In this document: positions 7,905-19,164 of the stretch, piece after piece
Layout: each line of letters begins with the position of its first letter
Position numbering within the stretch: the first letter of the stretch is position 1
Assembly (NCBI RefSeq): GCF_003057875.1
Contig: NZ_PYXZ01000010.1
Span: 62,001 to 126,000, forward strand
Length of the DNA stretch: 64,000 nucleotides
Source of the DNA: Nocardioides currus
GTDB lineage: Bacteria; Actinomycetota; Actinomycetes; Propionibacteriales; Nocardioidaceae
Reading direction: 5' to 3'
Program-made: the position numbers and the translations under genes
Notes under the pieces: generated by a model
What the model saw: only the letters and a program-made list of their open reading frames with translations
Database searches by the model: none
What the model was told of the DNA's origin: nothing

Positions 7905-9353
7905 ATGAGCGAACGGTTGAGGCCGCGGGACCTGGCGCTGCTCGCCACCGAGTCCCCGCGCACACCGATGCACAACGCGACCGTCGAGATCTTCGACCCC
8001 GGCGAGTCCGGCTTCGACTACGCGAGCCTGATGGAGCTGATCGCCGACCGGATCGCGTTCGTGCCGCGCTACCGCCAGCGCCTCCAGACCGTCCCCGGCC
8101 GTCTCGCGACGCCGGTCTGGGTGGACGACCCCGGCTTCGAGCTCGCCTACCACGTACGCCGCTCGGCACTCCCACGTCCCGGCGACCACGCCCAGCTGCG
8201 CGAGCTGGTCGCCCGCATCGCCTCGCGCCCCCTCGACCGGTCCCGCCCGCTGTGGGAGACCTACTTCGTCGAAGGCCTGGCGGACGGCCGCGTGGCCGTG
8301 CTGACCAAGAGCCACCAGATCCTGGTCGACGGCCGGGAGACCGTCGACATCGGCCAGGTGCTCCTCGACACCGAGCCCGACCGCCCCCCGCTCGGCCACG
8401 ACGAGTGGGCGCCCCGCGGGCGACCGGACGCCCTCTCGCTGGCGCTGGGCGCGATCTCCGACTCGATCGAGCGCCCGTCCACCCTGGTCGAGACCGTGCA
8501 GGCCAACGCCGAGTCGGTGCTGCGGACGGCCAACAGCGCGCGCCACCGCGTCAACGACGTCGCCGGTGCGCTGGCCGGGCGCAAGCCCGTCGCGTCCACC
8601 CCCATCAACCGCCAGCTCTCGCAGCAGCGCCGCTTCCTGACCATCGCGACCCGGCTCGACGACTACAAGCGGATCCGGCGCGTGCACGGCGGGACGATCA
8701 ACGACGTCATCCTCGCCACGCTCACCGGGGGCCTGCGCGCCTGGCTGATGACCCGCACCGAGTCGATGTCGGGGATGCGGACGATCAAGACGATCGTGCC
8801 GATGTCGGTGATCGACGACGAGCTCGAGGCGACCTCGCTCGGCACCCAGGTCGCCGGCCACCTCGTCAACCTGCCGATCTCCGAGCCGTCGCCGGTGGTC
8901 CGGCTCCACCAGGTCTCCTACAGCTTCCAGGCCCACAAGGAGACCGGTCGCGGCGTGGGGGCCGAGCGGCTCGCCGGCATCGCGGGCTTCGCCCCCACCA
9001 CGTTCCACGCCCTCGGCTCGCGGGTCGCCGCCTCCGAGCTGCGGCGCGGCTTCCAGCTCTCCGTGACCAACGTCCCCGGGCCCCAGTTTCCGCTCTACGC
9101 GGGCGGCGCGACGATGGTCGAGACCTACCCCGTGCACCCGCTGCTGCCCGGCCACGCGCTCGCGGTCGGGGTGACCTCCTACAACGGCGGCGTCTTCTAC
9201 GGCATCACGGCCGACCGGGACGCCATCCCCGACGTCGACGTGCTCGGGCAGTGCATCACGGAGTCGCTCGACGAGCTCATCGAGTCGGCGAGCGAGAGCC
9301 GCCAGCGGGCGCCACGCGGGCGCCGTACGAGCTCGAAGGCCCCGAAGTCGTGA
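7905..9353 (+). CDS. Wax ester synthase/diacylglycerol acyltransferase family protein, altered active site
   Basis: A 482-residue protein of the WS/DGAT family, which in actinobacteria makes wax esters or triacylglycerols from acyl-CoA. N-terminal ESPRTPMHNA and the C-terminal PLYAGGA region fit the family. The catalytic HHxxxDG motif reads HQILVDG at residues 137-143, so the second His, thought to be the general base, is Gln138. The protein may be inactive, work on other substrates, or act structurally. A good AGAGGA ribosome site precedes ATG 7905. The stop overlaps the next gene as GTGA. It is divergent from the cupredoxin-like lipoprotein gene. Confidence 0.85.
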   Translation: MSERLRPRDLALLATESPRTPMHNATVEIFDPGESGFDYASLMELIADRIAFVPRYRQRLQTVPGRLATPVWVDDPGFELAYHVRRSALPRPGDHAQLRELVARIASRPLDRSRPLWETYFVEGLADGRVAVLTKSHQILVDGRETVDIGQVLLDTEPDRPPLGHDEWAPRGRPDALSLALGAISDSIERPSTLVETVQANAESVLRTANSARHRVNDVAGALAGRKPVASTPINRQLSQQRRFLTIATRLDDYKRIRRVHGGTINDVILATLTGGLRAWLMTRTESMSGMRTIKTIVPMSVIDDELEATSLGTQVAGHLVNLPISEPSPVVRLHQVSYSFQAHKETGRGVGAERLAGIAGFAPTTFHALGSRVAASELRRGFQLSVTNVPGPQFPLYAGGATMVETYPVHPLLPGHALAVGVTSYNGGVFYGITADRDAIPDVDVLGQCITESLDELIESASESRQRAPRGRRTSSKAPKS

Positions 9354-9694
9354 GGGTCTACGTGCCGCTGACGCTCGACTCCCTCGCCGAGGCCGACGAG
9401 GCCGGTCTCGTGCCATCCGACCTCGACCGGGTCGTGGCCGACGACGAGTCGGAGGAGGGGGAGTACGCCGCCCTGATGACCGCCGCCGACCTGTCGGCGG
9501 AGCTCCTCGCAGCCGCGGGTGGCGGGCCCGGTCGCCGCGTGGTGCTGGCCGCGGACGTGGACGACGTCGACGGCGCCGTACCCCGCCGGGCGTGGGCCGC
9601 GCTGCACGTCGACACCACCGCCGGCGCGGACCCCGACGACGACCTGGCGTGGTTCGCCACCCAGGAGATCCCGGACGTGCTCGCCGGTCGCTGA
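9350..9694 (+). CDS. DUF6912-like small protein
   Basis: A 114-residue acidic protein starting MRVYVPLTLDSL with a GTG that overlaps the preceding stop. The start, the acidic middle (DDESEEGEYAALM) and the VVLAADV strand fit the actinobacterial DUF6912 family as I recall it. No function is known. Tight coupling to the WS/DGAT-like gene suggests co-expression, although this pairing may be accidental. No motifs for catalysis, membrane or metal binding are visible. Confidence 0.65.
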   Translation: MRVYVPLTLDSLAEADEAGLVPSDLDRVVADDESEEGEYAALMTAADLSAELLAAAGGGPGRRVVLAADVDDVDGAVPRRAWAALHVDTTAGADPDDDLAWFATQEIPDVLAGR

Positions 9695-9699
9695 GCGCC

Positions 9700-9705
9700 T
9701 AGGGT
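9700..9705 (+). promoter_or_regulatory. TANNNT -10 hexamer for a leaderless pruA transcript
   Basis: TAGGGT is followed by six bases and then ATG 9712, with no ribosome-binding site. This spacing places the transcription start at or next to the start codon. No clear -35 is seen. Confidence 0.4.
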
Positions 9706-9711
9706 CGGCTC

Positions 9712-11346
<1,635 letters not shown>

Positions 11347-11356
11347 GCCCGGTCCG

Positions 11357-11494
11357 TTGATCCCACTCCACCTGGGGGCGCTGCACCCCGTCGAGCAGCT
11401 GCTGACGCTGGTCCTGGCGTTCGGCCCGTTCGTGCTGCTCGGGTTCGTGGTGTGGCACCGGCGACGCCACGACCAGGACTCTCCTCGGGGTTAG
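11357..11494 (+). CDS. Short single-span membrane protein, 45 residues
   Basis: TTG at 11357 opens a 45-residue frame with one clear hydrophobic span (about 12-33) and a positively charged tail (WHRRRHDQDSPRG), a sensible orientation for a small membrane protein. It lies between pruA and a lipoprotein gene. The rare start codon and the lack of a good ribosome site keep this tentative. Confidence 0.45.
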   Translation: MIPLHLGALHPVEQLLTLVLAFGPFVLLGFVVWHRRRHDQDSPRG

Positions 11495-11523
11495 GATCTC
11501 GGTTCTCGACGGGGGAGGTGGGG

Positions 11524-12744
11524 ATGCGTCGTTCGTACGCCGCAACGCTGGCCTGCGTCCTGGTCGCGATCACCGGCTGCACCTCCGAGGATGAGCCACC
11601 CGCCGGACCGGCGCCGTCGGTGTCCGCCACGACTCCGACGGCGTCGGTGAGCAAGGCCTGGGTGGCGGACGTCCCGGTGCGGCCGGACTCGATCGGCCGC
11701 GGCGCTCCCTGGATCTGGGAGTACAGCGACGACGTCGTGGTCGTCGGGCCGCGCGGACTGGTGGCTCTCGACCGTGCCTCCGGTGAGCAGCTGTGGCAGT
11801 TGCCGCTCGGGGGGCAGGTGTGCGGGGCCACGCCCGAGCCGACCGAGCTGGGGCTCGTGGCCGTCTCGGTCGGTCGGTGCCGACCGGCGGCCGGGGGAGC
11901 GCCGACCGCGCGGCGTACGACGATCAAGGCGGTGGACCTCGAGAGCGCGTCCGTGGTCTGGGAGCGGCCGTTCGCCGGCGCGCCCCAGCTGGAGTCGAAG
12001 GGCGACGCGCTCGTCGCGGCCGACGGCTGCAGCACCCGCCGCATCGACCTCAGCAGCGGCCGTCCCCGGGGCGGTCTCGGCATCGCGTGCCGCGACCACG
12101 TGCTCATGGGCGGCGGCGTCGTGGTCGTGGCCCGGGACGGCGCGCCGCCCCGGTGGCGGGCGGTCGACGTCGGGTCGGGCTCGACGCTCGCCGAGGTGAC
12201 CGCGCCGGCCTCCGTGTCGCTCCCGCGCCGGGTGCTGGACGCCGACCCGCTGACCGTCCTGGCGGGCGACACCGAGCGCAGGCGTCTCGACGTCGTCCGG
12301 GTCGGGGACTCGGACGCGCGGGTGCTGACCCGCGTCGACGCCACGGCGCTGGACGCTCTGGTGTCGACCACCTCCGACACGGTGGTGCTCGCCGGCCCGA
12401 CCTCGCCGAAGGCGGTCGAGCTCTCGCTCGACGACGGTGCCAGGCTCAAGGAGTTCGCCGCGTCGGCGCCCGAACGCTGGGTCCCGATCACCCGCGTCGG
12501 TGGCCGCGTGCTGGGCTTCGAGGGCACCGCCGACGGTCTGGCCGCGGGGAAGGGCATCCTGACCTTGCGCTCGCTGGAGGACGGCACGGCGACCGCGATC
12601 GGCGACTTCGGCGCCGGCAGCTTCGCGGGCGACACCGACCTCGCCGTCGCCGCGCCGCGCGCGGTCGTCATCGACTCCATGCTGCTGATGCCAGGTCCCG
12701 CCGACGCGGGGGTGCTGGCCTACCGGCTCAGCATCCCCGACTGA
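11524..12744 (+). CDS. Lipoprotein with PQQ-like beta-propeller
   Basis: A 406-residue exported protein. Its signal peptide ends in a lipobox (AITGC, Cys at about 19), followed by a Pro/Thr linker and repeated blades of the type VALDRASGEQLWQLPL and IKAVDLESASVVWERPF, typical of PQQ-like or YVTN propellers. Such lipoproteins often act as scaffolds on the outer membrane face. ATG 11524 has a strong GGGGGAGGT site; an in-frame extension upstream lacks signal-peptide character. Role unknown. Confidence 0.75.
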   Translation: MRRSYAATLACVLVAITGCTSEDEPPAGPAPSVSATTPTASVSKAWVADVPVRPDSIGRGAPWIWEYSDDVVVVGPRGLVALDRASGEQLWQLPLGGQVCGATPEPTELGLVAVSVGRCRPAAGGAPTARRTTIKAVDLESASVVWERPFAGAPQLESKGDALVAADGCSTRRIDLSSGRPRGGLGIACRDHVLMGGGVVVVARDGAPPRWRAVDVGSGSTLAEVTAPASVSLPRRVLDADPLTVLAGDTERRRLDVVRVGDSDARVLTRVDATALDALVSTTSDTVVLAGPTSPKAVELSLDDGARLKEFAASAPERWVPITRVGGRVLGFEGTADGLAAGKGILTLRSLEDGTATAIGDFGAGSFAGDTDLAVAAPRAVVIDSMLLMPGPADAGVLAYRLSIPD

Positions 12745-12751
12745 GACGTCC

Positions 12752-13237
12752 TCACGACCCGGCGAGCCACCGCTGCCCGACCTTGTTCTCGGCGCGGAAC
12801 GCCTTGGACAGGAGCCCGGCGATCAGGTCCTCGACCTTGCCGCCCACGAAGGGGATGTTGACCTTCACCGCCAGCTGCACGGTCTCGACCACGTCGTCCC
12901 TGACCTGCGCGAGGTCGAAGGTGCCGGTCATGTCGCCGGGCTTGCCGGGGATGGTGACGAGCACGTCGGCGTGGGTGTCGCTCGTCCACGTCTCCTCCTG
13001 CACGATCGCGATCTCGTCGCCGACGAACTTGCGGGCGAACGACGGCACGTGCTCGGTGCCGTGGACGATCTCGACGCGGGCGGTGCTGCCGGCCCCGGTG
13101 CCGCTGATCTCGGCGGAGCTGCGCTCGGCCTGCTGGTAGTCCGCGACCTGCTCCCGGAAGGTCGGGTCGGCGAGCATCGCGGCGACCTGGTCGATCGTCG
13201 TGCCGGGGTAGGTCAGCTTCTCGGTGATGGACTTCAT
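12752..13237 (-). CDS. DUF2505 protein (SRPBCC-like fold likely)
   Basis: A 161-residue protein starting MKSITEKLTYPGTT. The pattern of an N-terminal strand, the YQQAE...EISGTG segment and a final amphipathic helix fits DUF2505, an actinobacterial family thought to adopt a lipid-binding START-like fold. It converges on the propeller lipoprotein gene, with eight bases between stops, and is divergent from NAD-GDH. ATG at 13237 was preferred over one at 13252 because the family starts here. No catalytic residues are recognised. Confidence 0.75.
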   Translation of the reverse strand: MKSITEKLTYPGTTIDQVAAMLADPTFREQVADYQQAERSSAEISGTGAGSTARVEIVHGTEHVPSFARKFVGDEIAIVQEETWTSDTHADVLVTIPGKPGDMTGTFDLAQVRDDVVETVQLAVKVNIPFVGGKVEDLIAGLLSKAFRAENKVGQRWLAGS

Positions 13238-13324
13238 GGGGCACATCCTCACGGCAAACGGTGCTCGAGACCAGCACGTCGGGCGGCGCGTGCGGAGGTT
13301 GTGACCCGTGGGTAGCGGGCCGTG

Positions 13325-13361
13325 TTGGACCAGTCACAGGGGGGCCCCTAGTGTCGGTCCC
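13325..13361 (+). promoter_or_regulatory. Promoter of the NAD-GDH gene, leaderless type
   Basis: TTGGAC at 13325-13330 and TAGTGT at 13349-13354 are separated by 18 bases, a good housekeeping-sigma arrangement. Seven bases later comes GTG at 13362, so the mRNA probably begins at the start codon. Confidence 0.6.
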
Positions 13362-16300
13362 GTGGTGAAGCTCGAGGATGACAAGTCCGAACTGCTCGAT
13401 CGCGCCGAGGCCGTGGCGCTCGCCTCCCGGGGGACCGGCGGCCCGCCCCAGGCGCAGGTCGGCGAGCTCCTCGCCGCCTACTACCGCCACGTCGCCGCCG
13501 AGGACCTCCTCGGGCGCAGCCCGGAGGACGTGTACGGCGCCCTCGCCTCGCACTACGCGCTCGCGGACGCCCGCCCGCAGGGCACCGCGCGCGTCCGCGT
13601 CATGACCCCCGGACCGGTCGACGTCGGCTGGTCCGCGGCCGGCCACTCGGTCGTCGAGGTCGTCACCGACGACATGCCCTTCCTCGTCGACTCGGTGACG
13701 ATGGAGCTCTCGCGCCTCGAGCACAACGTGCACGTGGTCATCCACCCGCGCTTCGAGGTCTCGCGCGACATCACCGGCGCCCTGCAGTCGGTGAGCACCC
13801 TCGCCGACGGCGTCGTCGAGGAGTCGGCCCCCGACGCCCTCGAGGAGTCGTGGATGCACGTCGAGATCGACCGCGTCGTCGACGAGGACGAGGTCGCGGA
13901 GATCGTCAGCAGCCTCGAGCGGGTGCTGCGCGACGTCCGCGAGTCGGTCGAGGACTGGCGCAAGATGGCCGACCGCGCGCTCGCGGTGGTCGACGAGATC
14001 GAGGCCGACCCTCCGGCGATCGACGAGACGGAGGTCCGCCAGGGCTGCGAGTTCATCCGCTGGCTGGCCGACGACCACTTCACCTTCCTCGGCTACCGCG
14101 AGTACCGCCTCGAGACCGTCGGTGACGGCGAGTGCGCGCTCCGCGCCGTGCCAGGCACCGGCCTCGGCATCCTGCGCGCCGACCAGGACATGTCGGCCTC
14201 CTTCGCCAAGCTGCCCACGCCGGTCAAGGACCGGGCCCGCGACAAGACCCTGCTGGTGCTGGCCAAGGCCAACTCGCGCGCCACCGTGCACCGCCCGGCC
14301 TACCTCGACTACGTCGGCGTCAAGACCTTCAACGACAGCGGCGAGGTGGTCGGCGAGCGCCGCTTCCTCGGGCTCTTCTCCAGCGCGGCCTACACCGAGT
14401 CCGTCACCCGGATCCCGCTGCTGCGCGAGAAGACGAAGGCCGTCATGCGCTCCGTCGGCTTCGACCCGCGCAGCCACGCCGGCAAGGCGCTGATGGACAC
14501 CCTGGAGAACTACCCGCGCGACGAGTTCTTCCACACCCCGGCCGACGAGCTGGCGCCGACGGTCGAGGCCGTGATGTTCGCTCGTGAGCGCCGCCAGCCG
14601 CGGCTCTTCGCCCGGCGCGACACCTACGGTCGCTACGTCTCGGTCCTCGTCTACCTCCCGCGCGACCGCTACAACACGACGGTCCGCGAGCGCTTCGCCG
14701 AGATCCTCAAGGAGCGGCTCAACGGCGAGAGCGTCGAGTTCACCGCCCGCGTCAACGAGGCGACCACCGCGAGCGTGCACTTCGTGGTGCACCCGCCCAA
14801 GGGTGAGACCATCCCCGAGTTCGACGTCAGCGACCTCGAGCGCCGGATGGTCGAGGCCGCCCGGTCCTGGCGCGACGACTTCACCAACGCGGTCATCGCG
14901 GAGTACGGCGAGGAGCGTGGCTCGCGCCTCGCGCGCACGTGGTCCGACTCCTTCCCGGAGGCCTACAAGGAGGACTTCAACCCCCGCCTCGGCGCCGCCG
15001 ACCTCGGTCGCCTCGAGGCGATCGAGGGCGACGAGGGGATCGACCTGGCGCTCTTCGAGCAGGTCGACGCCGGTCGCGGCGAGGCCCGCCTCAAGGTGTT
15101 CCGAGTCGGCTCGCCGCTCTCGCTGAGCGAGGTGCTGCCGATGCTCTCCTCGATGGGCGTCGAGGTCGTCGACGAGCGGCCCTACGAGCTCGCCGGGCTC
15201 GGTCGCGAGTCCTACATCTACGAGTTCGGCCTGCGCTACGGCCGCCAGCTGCCCGACACCGCCCGCGCGCTGTTCGCCGACGCGTTGCGCGCGGTCTGGG
15301 ACGGCTACAACGAGACCGACGGCTTCAACGCGCTCGTCCTCGGCGCCGGCCTGACCTGGCGGCAGGCGACGGTGCTGCGCGCCTACGCGAAGTACATGAA
15401 GCAGGGCAACTCGCCGTTCGCGCTCGACTACATCGAGGGCGCGCTGGCCAGCAACGTCGACATCACCCGGCTGCTGGTCGACCTGTTCGAGGCGCGCTTC
15501 GACCCGGGCAAGGGCTCCCTGCCCGCCGACGCCGAGGCCCGGGTCGCGCGGATCGAGGTGGTGGAGGAGAAGCTCGCCTCGGCCCTCGACGACGTGGTCA
15601 GCCTCGACCACGACCGGATCCTGCGCTCCTACCTCACCCACATCCGCAGCACGCTGCGCACCAACTACTTCCAGACCACGGCCGACGGCCAGCTCCACCC
15701 GTACATCTCCTTCAAGCTCGAGCCGTCGGCCATCCCCGACCTGCCCGAGCCGCGCCCGAGCTTCGAGATCTTCGTCTACTCGCCGCGCGTCGAGGGCGTG
15801 CACCTGCGGTTCGGCTCGGTCGCACGCGGCGGACTGCGCTGGTCCGACCGACGCGACGACTTCCGCACCGAGGTGCTCGGGCTGGTCAAGGCGCAGATGG
15901 TGAAGAACACCGTGATCGTGCCCGTGGGCGCCAAAGGCGGGTTCTTCTGCAAGCAGCTGCCCGACCCGGGCGACCGCGACGCGTGGCTGGCCGAGGGCGT
16001 CGCCTGCTACAGGACGTTCATCTCCGGCCTGCTCGACATCACCGACAACCTCGTCGAGGGCGAGACGGTCCCGCCGCAGGGCGTGGTCCGCCACGACGGC
16101 GACGACACCTACCTCGTCGTCGCGGCCGACAAGGGCACCGCGACCTTCTCCGACATCGCCAACGGCGTGGCCGGCGACTACGGCTTCTGGCTCGGGGACG
16201 CGTTCGCCTCCGGCGGCTCGGTGGGCTACGACCACAAGGCGATGGGCATCACCGCCCGCGGGGCCTGGGTCTCGGTGCAGCGACACTTCCGCGAGCGCGG

Positions 16301-18245
16301 GATCGACTGCCAGACCGAGGACTTCACGGCCGTCGGCATCGGCGACATGTCCGGTGACGTCTTCGGCAACGGCATGCTCTGCTCGGAGCACACCCGGCTC
16401 GTGGCCGCCTTCGACCACCGCGACATCTTCATCGATCCCGACCCCGACGCCACGTCGTCGTACGCCGAGCGCAAGCGTCTCTTCGAGCTGCCCCGCTCGT
16501 CGTGGCAGGACTACGACAAGGACCTGATCTCCGAGGGCGGCGGCGTGTGGTCGCGCTCGCTCAAGTCGATCCCGATCTCGTCCCAGGTGCGCAGCGCTCT
16601 CGGCCTCGCCGCCGACGTCGTGAAGATGACGCCTGCCGAGCTGATGCGGGCGGTGCTGCTCGCCCCGGTCGACCTGCTGTGGAACGGCGGCATCGGGACC
16701 TACGTGAAGTCCGAGGACGAGGTCAACGCCGACGCGGGCGACAAGGCCAACGACGCGATCCGCGTGAACGGCGAGGATCTCCGCGCCAAGTGCGTCGGCG
16801 AGGGCGGCAACCTGGGCCTGACCCAGCTCGGGCGGATCGAGTACGCCCGGCTCGGCTGCGGCGGCGAGGGTGGTCGCATCAACACCGACTTCATCGACAA
16901 CTCCGCGGGCGTCGACACCTCCGACCACGAGGTCAACATCAAGATCCTGCTCGACAAGGTCGTCGCCGGCGGCGACATGACCACCAAGCAGCGCAACACG
17001 CTGCTGGCGGAGATGACCGACGAGGTCGCCGACCTGGTGCTGCGCGACAACTACGAGCAGAACCTCGCGCTGGCCAACGCCGCGGCCCACGCCGTCCCGC
17101 TCCTGCACGTCCACGAGGACTGGATGAAGGAGCTCGAGCGGCGCGGCGTCCTCAACCGCGAGCTCGAGGCGCTGCCCACGTCGAGGCAGGTCCGCCGACG
17201 CCTCGACCGCGGCCAGGGCCTGTCGATGCCCGAGCTGTCGGTGCTGCTGTCGTGGACCAAGATCGTGCTGGCCGACGAGCTGCTCGAGTCCGAGCTGCCC
17301 GACGACCCCTACCTCCGCGAGGACCTGCTCGGCTACTTCCCCTCGCGGATGCGGGCCGACCACGTGCCGGCGATGGAGGAGCACCCGCTGCGCCGCGAGA
17401 TCATCGTGACCCAGGTCGTCAACGACCTGGTCAACGGCGCCGGCATGACGTTCATCCCGCGCCTCAAGGGCGAGACCGGGTCGAGCGTCGCCGACCTGAC
17501 CCGCGCCAACTTCGTGGCCCGCGAGATCTTCGGCTCGCTGGCGCTGCGTGACGAGATCGCGTCGTACGACAACCGGGTGCCCGCCGAGCGCCAGACCCGG
17601 ATGCGGATCGAGATGCGCACGCTCGTCGAGCGGGCCTCGCGCTGGCTCGTCAACAACCGCCGGCCACCGCTCGACTCGATCGCCACCGTGGAGTTCTTCC
17701 AGTCCCGCGTGCAGGCCGTGCTGGCCGTGCTGCCCGAGCTGATGAGCGGGCAGGAGCTCGACGACTTCGTCGGGCGCCGCGACCGCCTCACCAACGCCGG
17801 GGTGCCCGACGAGCTGGCCACCCGAGTCGCCTCGCTCGCCCCGGCCTACGCGCTGCTGGGCATCGTCGAGACCGCGGAGGCCCACGGCCTCGACCCCGTC
17901 GAGGTGGCACGCGTGCACTTCGCGCTGGGGGAGCGGCTCGGGCTGCCGGCGCTGGTCGAGCGGATCTTCGCGCTGCCGCGCGACGACCGCTGGCAGACGA
18001 TGGCGCGCGCCGCCGTCCGCGACGACCTCTACGCCGTCCACCAGCAGCTCACCGCCGCCGTGCTGTCCTCGACCTCGGCCGAGGACTCCGCCCCGGCGCG
18101 GGTCGCGGAGTGGGAGGACGCCGACGCCGACCTGATCGGGCGCGCGGCCGCGACCCTGGAGGAGATCTGCCGCGACGAGGCGGCCGACCTCGCCCGGCTC
18201 TCGGTGGGCCTGCGGGTGGTGCGCGGACTGCTCTCCGCCTCCTGA
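13362..18245 (+). CDS. gdh: NAD-specific glutamate dehydrogenase, large (~180 kDa) type
   Basis: A 1627-residue enzyme that deaminates glutamate to 2-oxoglutarate and ammonia with NAD. It has the long N-terminal region with ACT-like domains seen in the Streptomyces/Mycobacterium L180 class, then the catalytic core. The catalytic-lysine motif VPVGAKGGFF is present (Lys858) and the NAD-binding region follows (GNGMLCSEHT and downstream). Length is normal for the class. GTG 13362 is preferred because a promoter with its -10 seven bases upstream predicts a leaderless mRNA; GTG 13365 is the alternative. A large antisense frame here is a codon-bias shadow. Confidence 0.95.
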   Translation: MVKLEDDKSELLDRAEAVALASRGTGGPPQAQVGELLAAYYRHVAAEDLLGRSPEDVYGALASHYALADARPQGTARVRVMTPGPVDVGWSAAGHSVVEVVTDDMPFLVDSVTMELSRLEHNVHVVIHPRFEVSRDITGALQSVSTLADGVVEESAPDALEESWMHVEIDRVVDEDEVAEIVSSLERVLRDVRESVEDWRKMADRALAVVDEIEADPPAIDETEVRQGCEFIRWLADDHFTFLGYREYRLETVGDGECALRAVPGTGLGILRADQDMSASFAKLPTPVKDRARDKTLLVLAKANSRATVHRPAYLDYVGVKTFNDSGEVVGERRFLGLFSSAAYTESVTRIPLLREKTKAVMRSVGFDPRSHAGKALMDTLENYPRDEFFHTPADELAPTVEAVMFARERRQPRLFARRDTYGRYVSVLVYLPRDRYNTTVRERFAEILKERLNGESVEFTARVNEATTASVHFVVHPPKGETIPEFDVSDLERRMVEAARSWRDDFTNAVIAEYGEERGSRLARTWSDSFPEAYKEDFNPRLGAADLGRLEAIEGDEGIDLALFEQVDAGRGEARLKVFRVGSPLSLSEVLPMLSSMGVEVVDERPYELAGLGRESYIYEFGLRYGRQLPDTARALFADALRAVWDGYNETDGFNALVLGAGLTWRQATVLRAYAKYMKQGNSPFALDYIEGALASNVDITRLLVDLFEARFDPGKGSLPADAEARVARIEVVEEKLASALDDVVSLDHDRILRSYLTHIRSTLRTNYFQTTADGQLHPYISFKLEPSAIPDLPEPRPSFEIFVYSPRVEGVHLRFGSVARGGLRWSDRRDDFRTEVLGLVKAQMVKNTVIVPVGAKGGFFCKQLPDPGDRDAWLAEGVACYRTFISGLLDITDNLVEGETVPPQGVVRHDGDDTYLVVAADKGTATFSDIANGVAGDYGFWLGDAFASGGSVGYDHKAMGITARGAWVSVQRHFRERGIDCQTEDFTAVGIGDMSGDVFGNGMLCSEHTRLVAAFDHRDIFIDPDPDATSSYAERKRLFELPRSSWQDYDKDLISEGGGVWSRSLKSIPISSQVRSALGLAADVVKMTPAELMRAVLLAPVDLLWNGGIGTYVKSEDEVNADAGDKANDAIRVNGEDLRAKCVGEGGNLGLTQLGRIEYARLGCGGEGGRINTDFIDNSAGVDTSDHEVNIKILLDKVVAGGDMTTKQRNTLLAEMTDEVADLVLRDNYEQNLALANAAAHAVPLLHVHEDWMKELERRGVLNRELEALPTSRQVRRRLDRGQGLSMPELSVLLSWTKIVLADELLESELPDDPYLREDLLGYFPSRMRADHVPAMEEHPLRREIIVTQVVNDLVNGAGMTFIPRLKGETGSSVADLTRANFVAREIFGSLALRDEIASYDNRVPAERQTRMRIEMRTLVERASRWLVNNRRPPLDSIATVEFFQSRVQAVLAVLPELMSGQELDDFVGRRDRLTNAGVPDELATRVASLAPAYALLGIVETAEAHGLDPVEVARVHFALGERLGLPALVERIFALPRDDRWQTMARAAVRDDLYAVHQQLTAAVLSSTSAEDSAPARVAEWEDADADLIGRAAATLEEICRDEAADLARLSVGLRVVRGLLSAS

Positions 18246-18270
18246 GCCTGCGCTTGGTTACCCTGCGGCG

Positions 18271-19164
18271 GTGACCCTGCTCCTCCAGACCCCCGCCGCC
18301 GTGCTCTCGCGCCTGCGTCGCACGCTGCGTCCCGACACCCCGAGCCCGCTGCTGGGAGCGACGGTCCTCGTCACGGGGGCCTCCTCCGGCATCGGCGAGC
18401 ACACGGCGTACGCCGCCGCCGACCGTGGTGCCCACGTCGTGCTCGTGGCCCGGCGCGCCGACGAGCTGGCCCGCGTGGCGGCCGGGGTCGAGGCGCGGGG
18501 CGCCCGCGCCTCGACGTACGCCGTGGACCTGACCGACGGCGAGGCCGTCGACGCGATGGTCGCCGACCTGCTCGCCCGGCACGGCGCCGTGGACTACCTC
18601 GTCAACAACGCCGGCCGCTCCATCCGGCGCTCGCTCGAGCTGAGCCACGACCGCTTCCACGACTTCGAGCGGATGATGGCGGTCAACTTCTTCGGCCCGG
18701 TGCGGCTGACGATGGGCCTGCTGCCGGCGATGCGCGCGCAACGGTTCGGGCACGTGGTCAACGTCGTGACGTGGGGCAACCAGGTCAAGGCGCCGAAGTT
18801 CGCCGCCTACATCGCCTCCAAGTCCGCGCTCGACGTCTTCGGGCGGATCATGGGCCGCGAGGCGTACTTCGACAACGTCACCTGCACCAACGTCCGCGTC
18901 GCCCTCGTCGCCACCGACATGATCGGCCCGACCGAGGCCTACGCCGGTCGTCGCGCCGAGAGCCCCGAGCACTGCGCCGAGCGGATCGTGCGCGCCCTCG
19001 AGGACCGGCCGGTCACCGTCGACGGGCTGGTCGGCTCGGTCGCCGAGGTCTTCAACGTGGTCGCGCCGCGCCTGTCCGACCTCGTGTTCGCGGAGCTGTC
19101 GCGGCGCTCGCCGGACTCGGCGGCCGCGCGGGGAGAGGCGCGGGAGCCGGCCGTGAGGGGCTAG
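18271..19164 (+). CDS. Short-chain dehydrogenase/reductase with Thr at the usual Ser position
   Basis: A 297-residue SDR with a short N-terminal extension. The cofactor motif TGASSGIG lies at about 36-43, NNAG at about 112-115, and the YxxxK pair in AAYIASK. Thirteen residues before the active Tyr, where classical SDRs have Ser, this one has Thr (in VVTWGN), which could still serve. The substrate is unknown; related proteins act on lipids or acyl chains. GTG start with TACCCT six bases upstream suggests a leaderless mRNA. Its stop overlaps the stop of the convergent ku gene. Confidence 0.8.
   Translation: MTLLLQTPAAVLSRLRRTLRPDTPSPLLGATVLVTGASSGIGEHTAYAAADRGAHVVLVARRADELARVAAGVEARGARASTYAVDLTDGEAVDAMVADLLARHGAVDYLVNNAGRSIRRSLELSHDRFHDFERMMAVNFFGPVRLTMGLLPAMRAQRFGHVVNVVTWGNQVKAPKFAAYIASKSALDVFGRIMGREAYFDNVTCTNVRVALVATDMIGPTEAYAGRRAESPEHCAERIVRALEDRPVTVDGLVGSVAEVFNVVAPRLSDLVFAELSRRSPDSAAARGEAREPAVRG

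Noticed and set aside
12720-18041. A 1773-codon open frame antisense to the NAD-GDH gene
   Set aside because: It is a shadow caused by high GC in the third codon positions of the real gene; composition is Val/Gly/Asp/Arg-rich with no domain sense.
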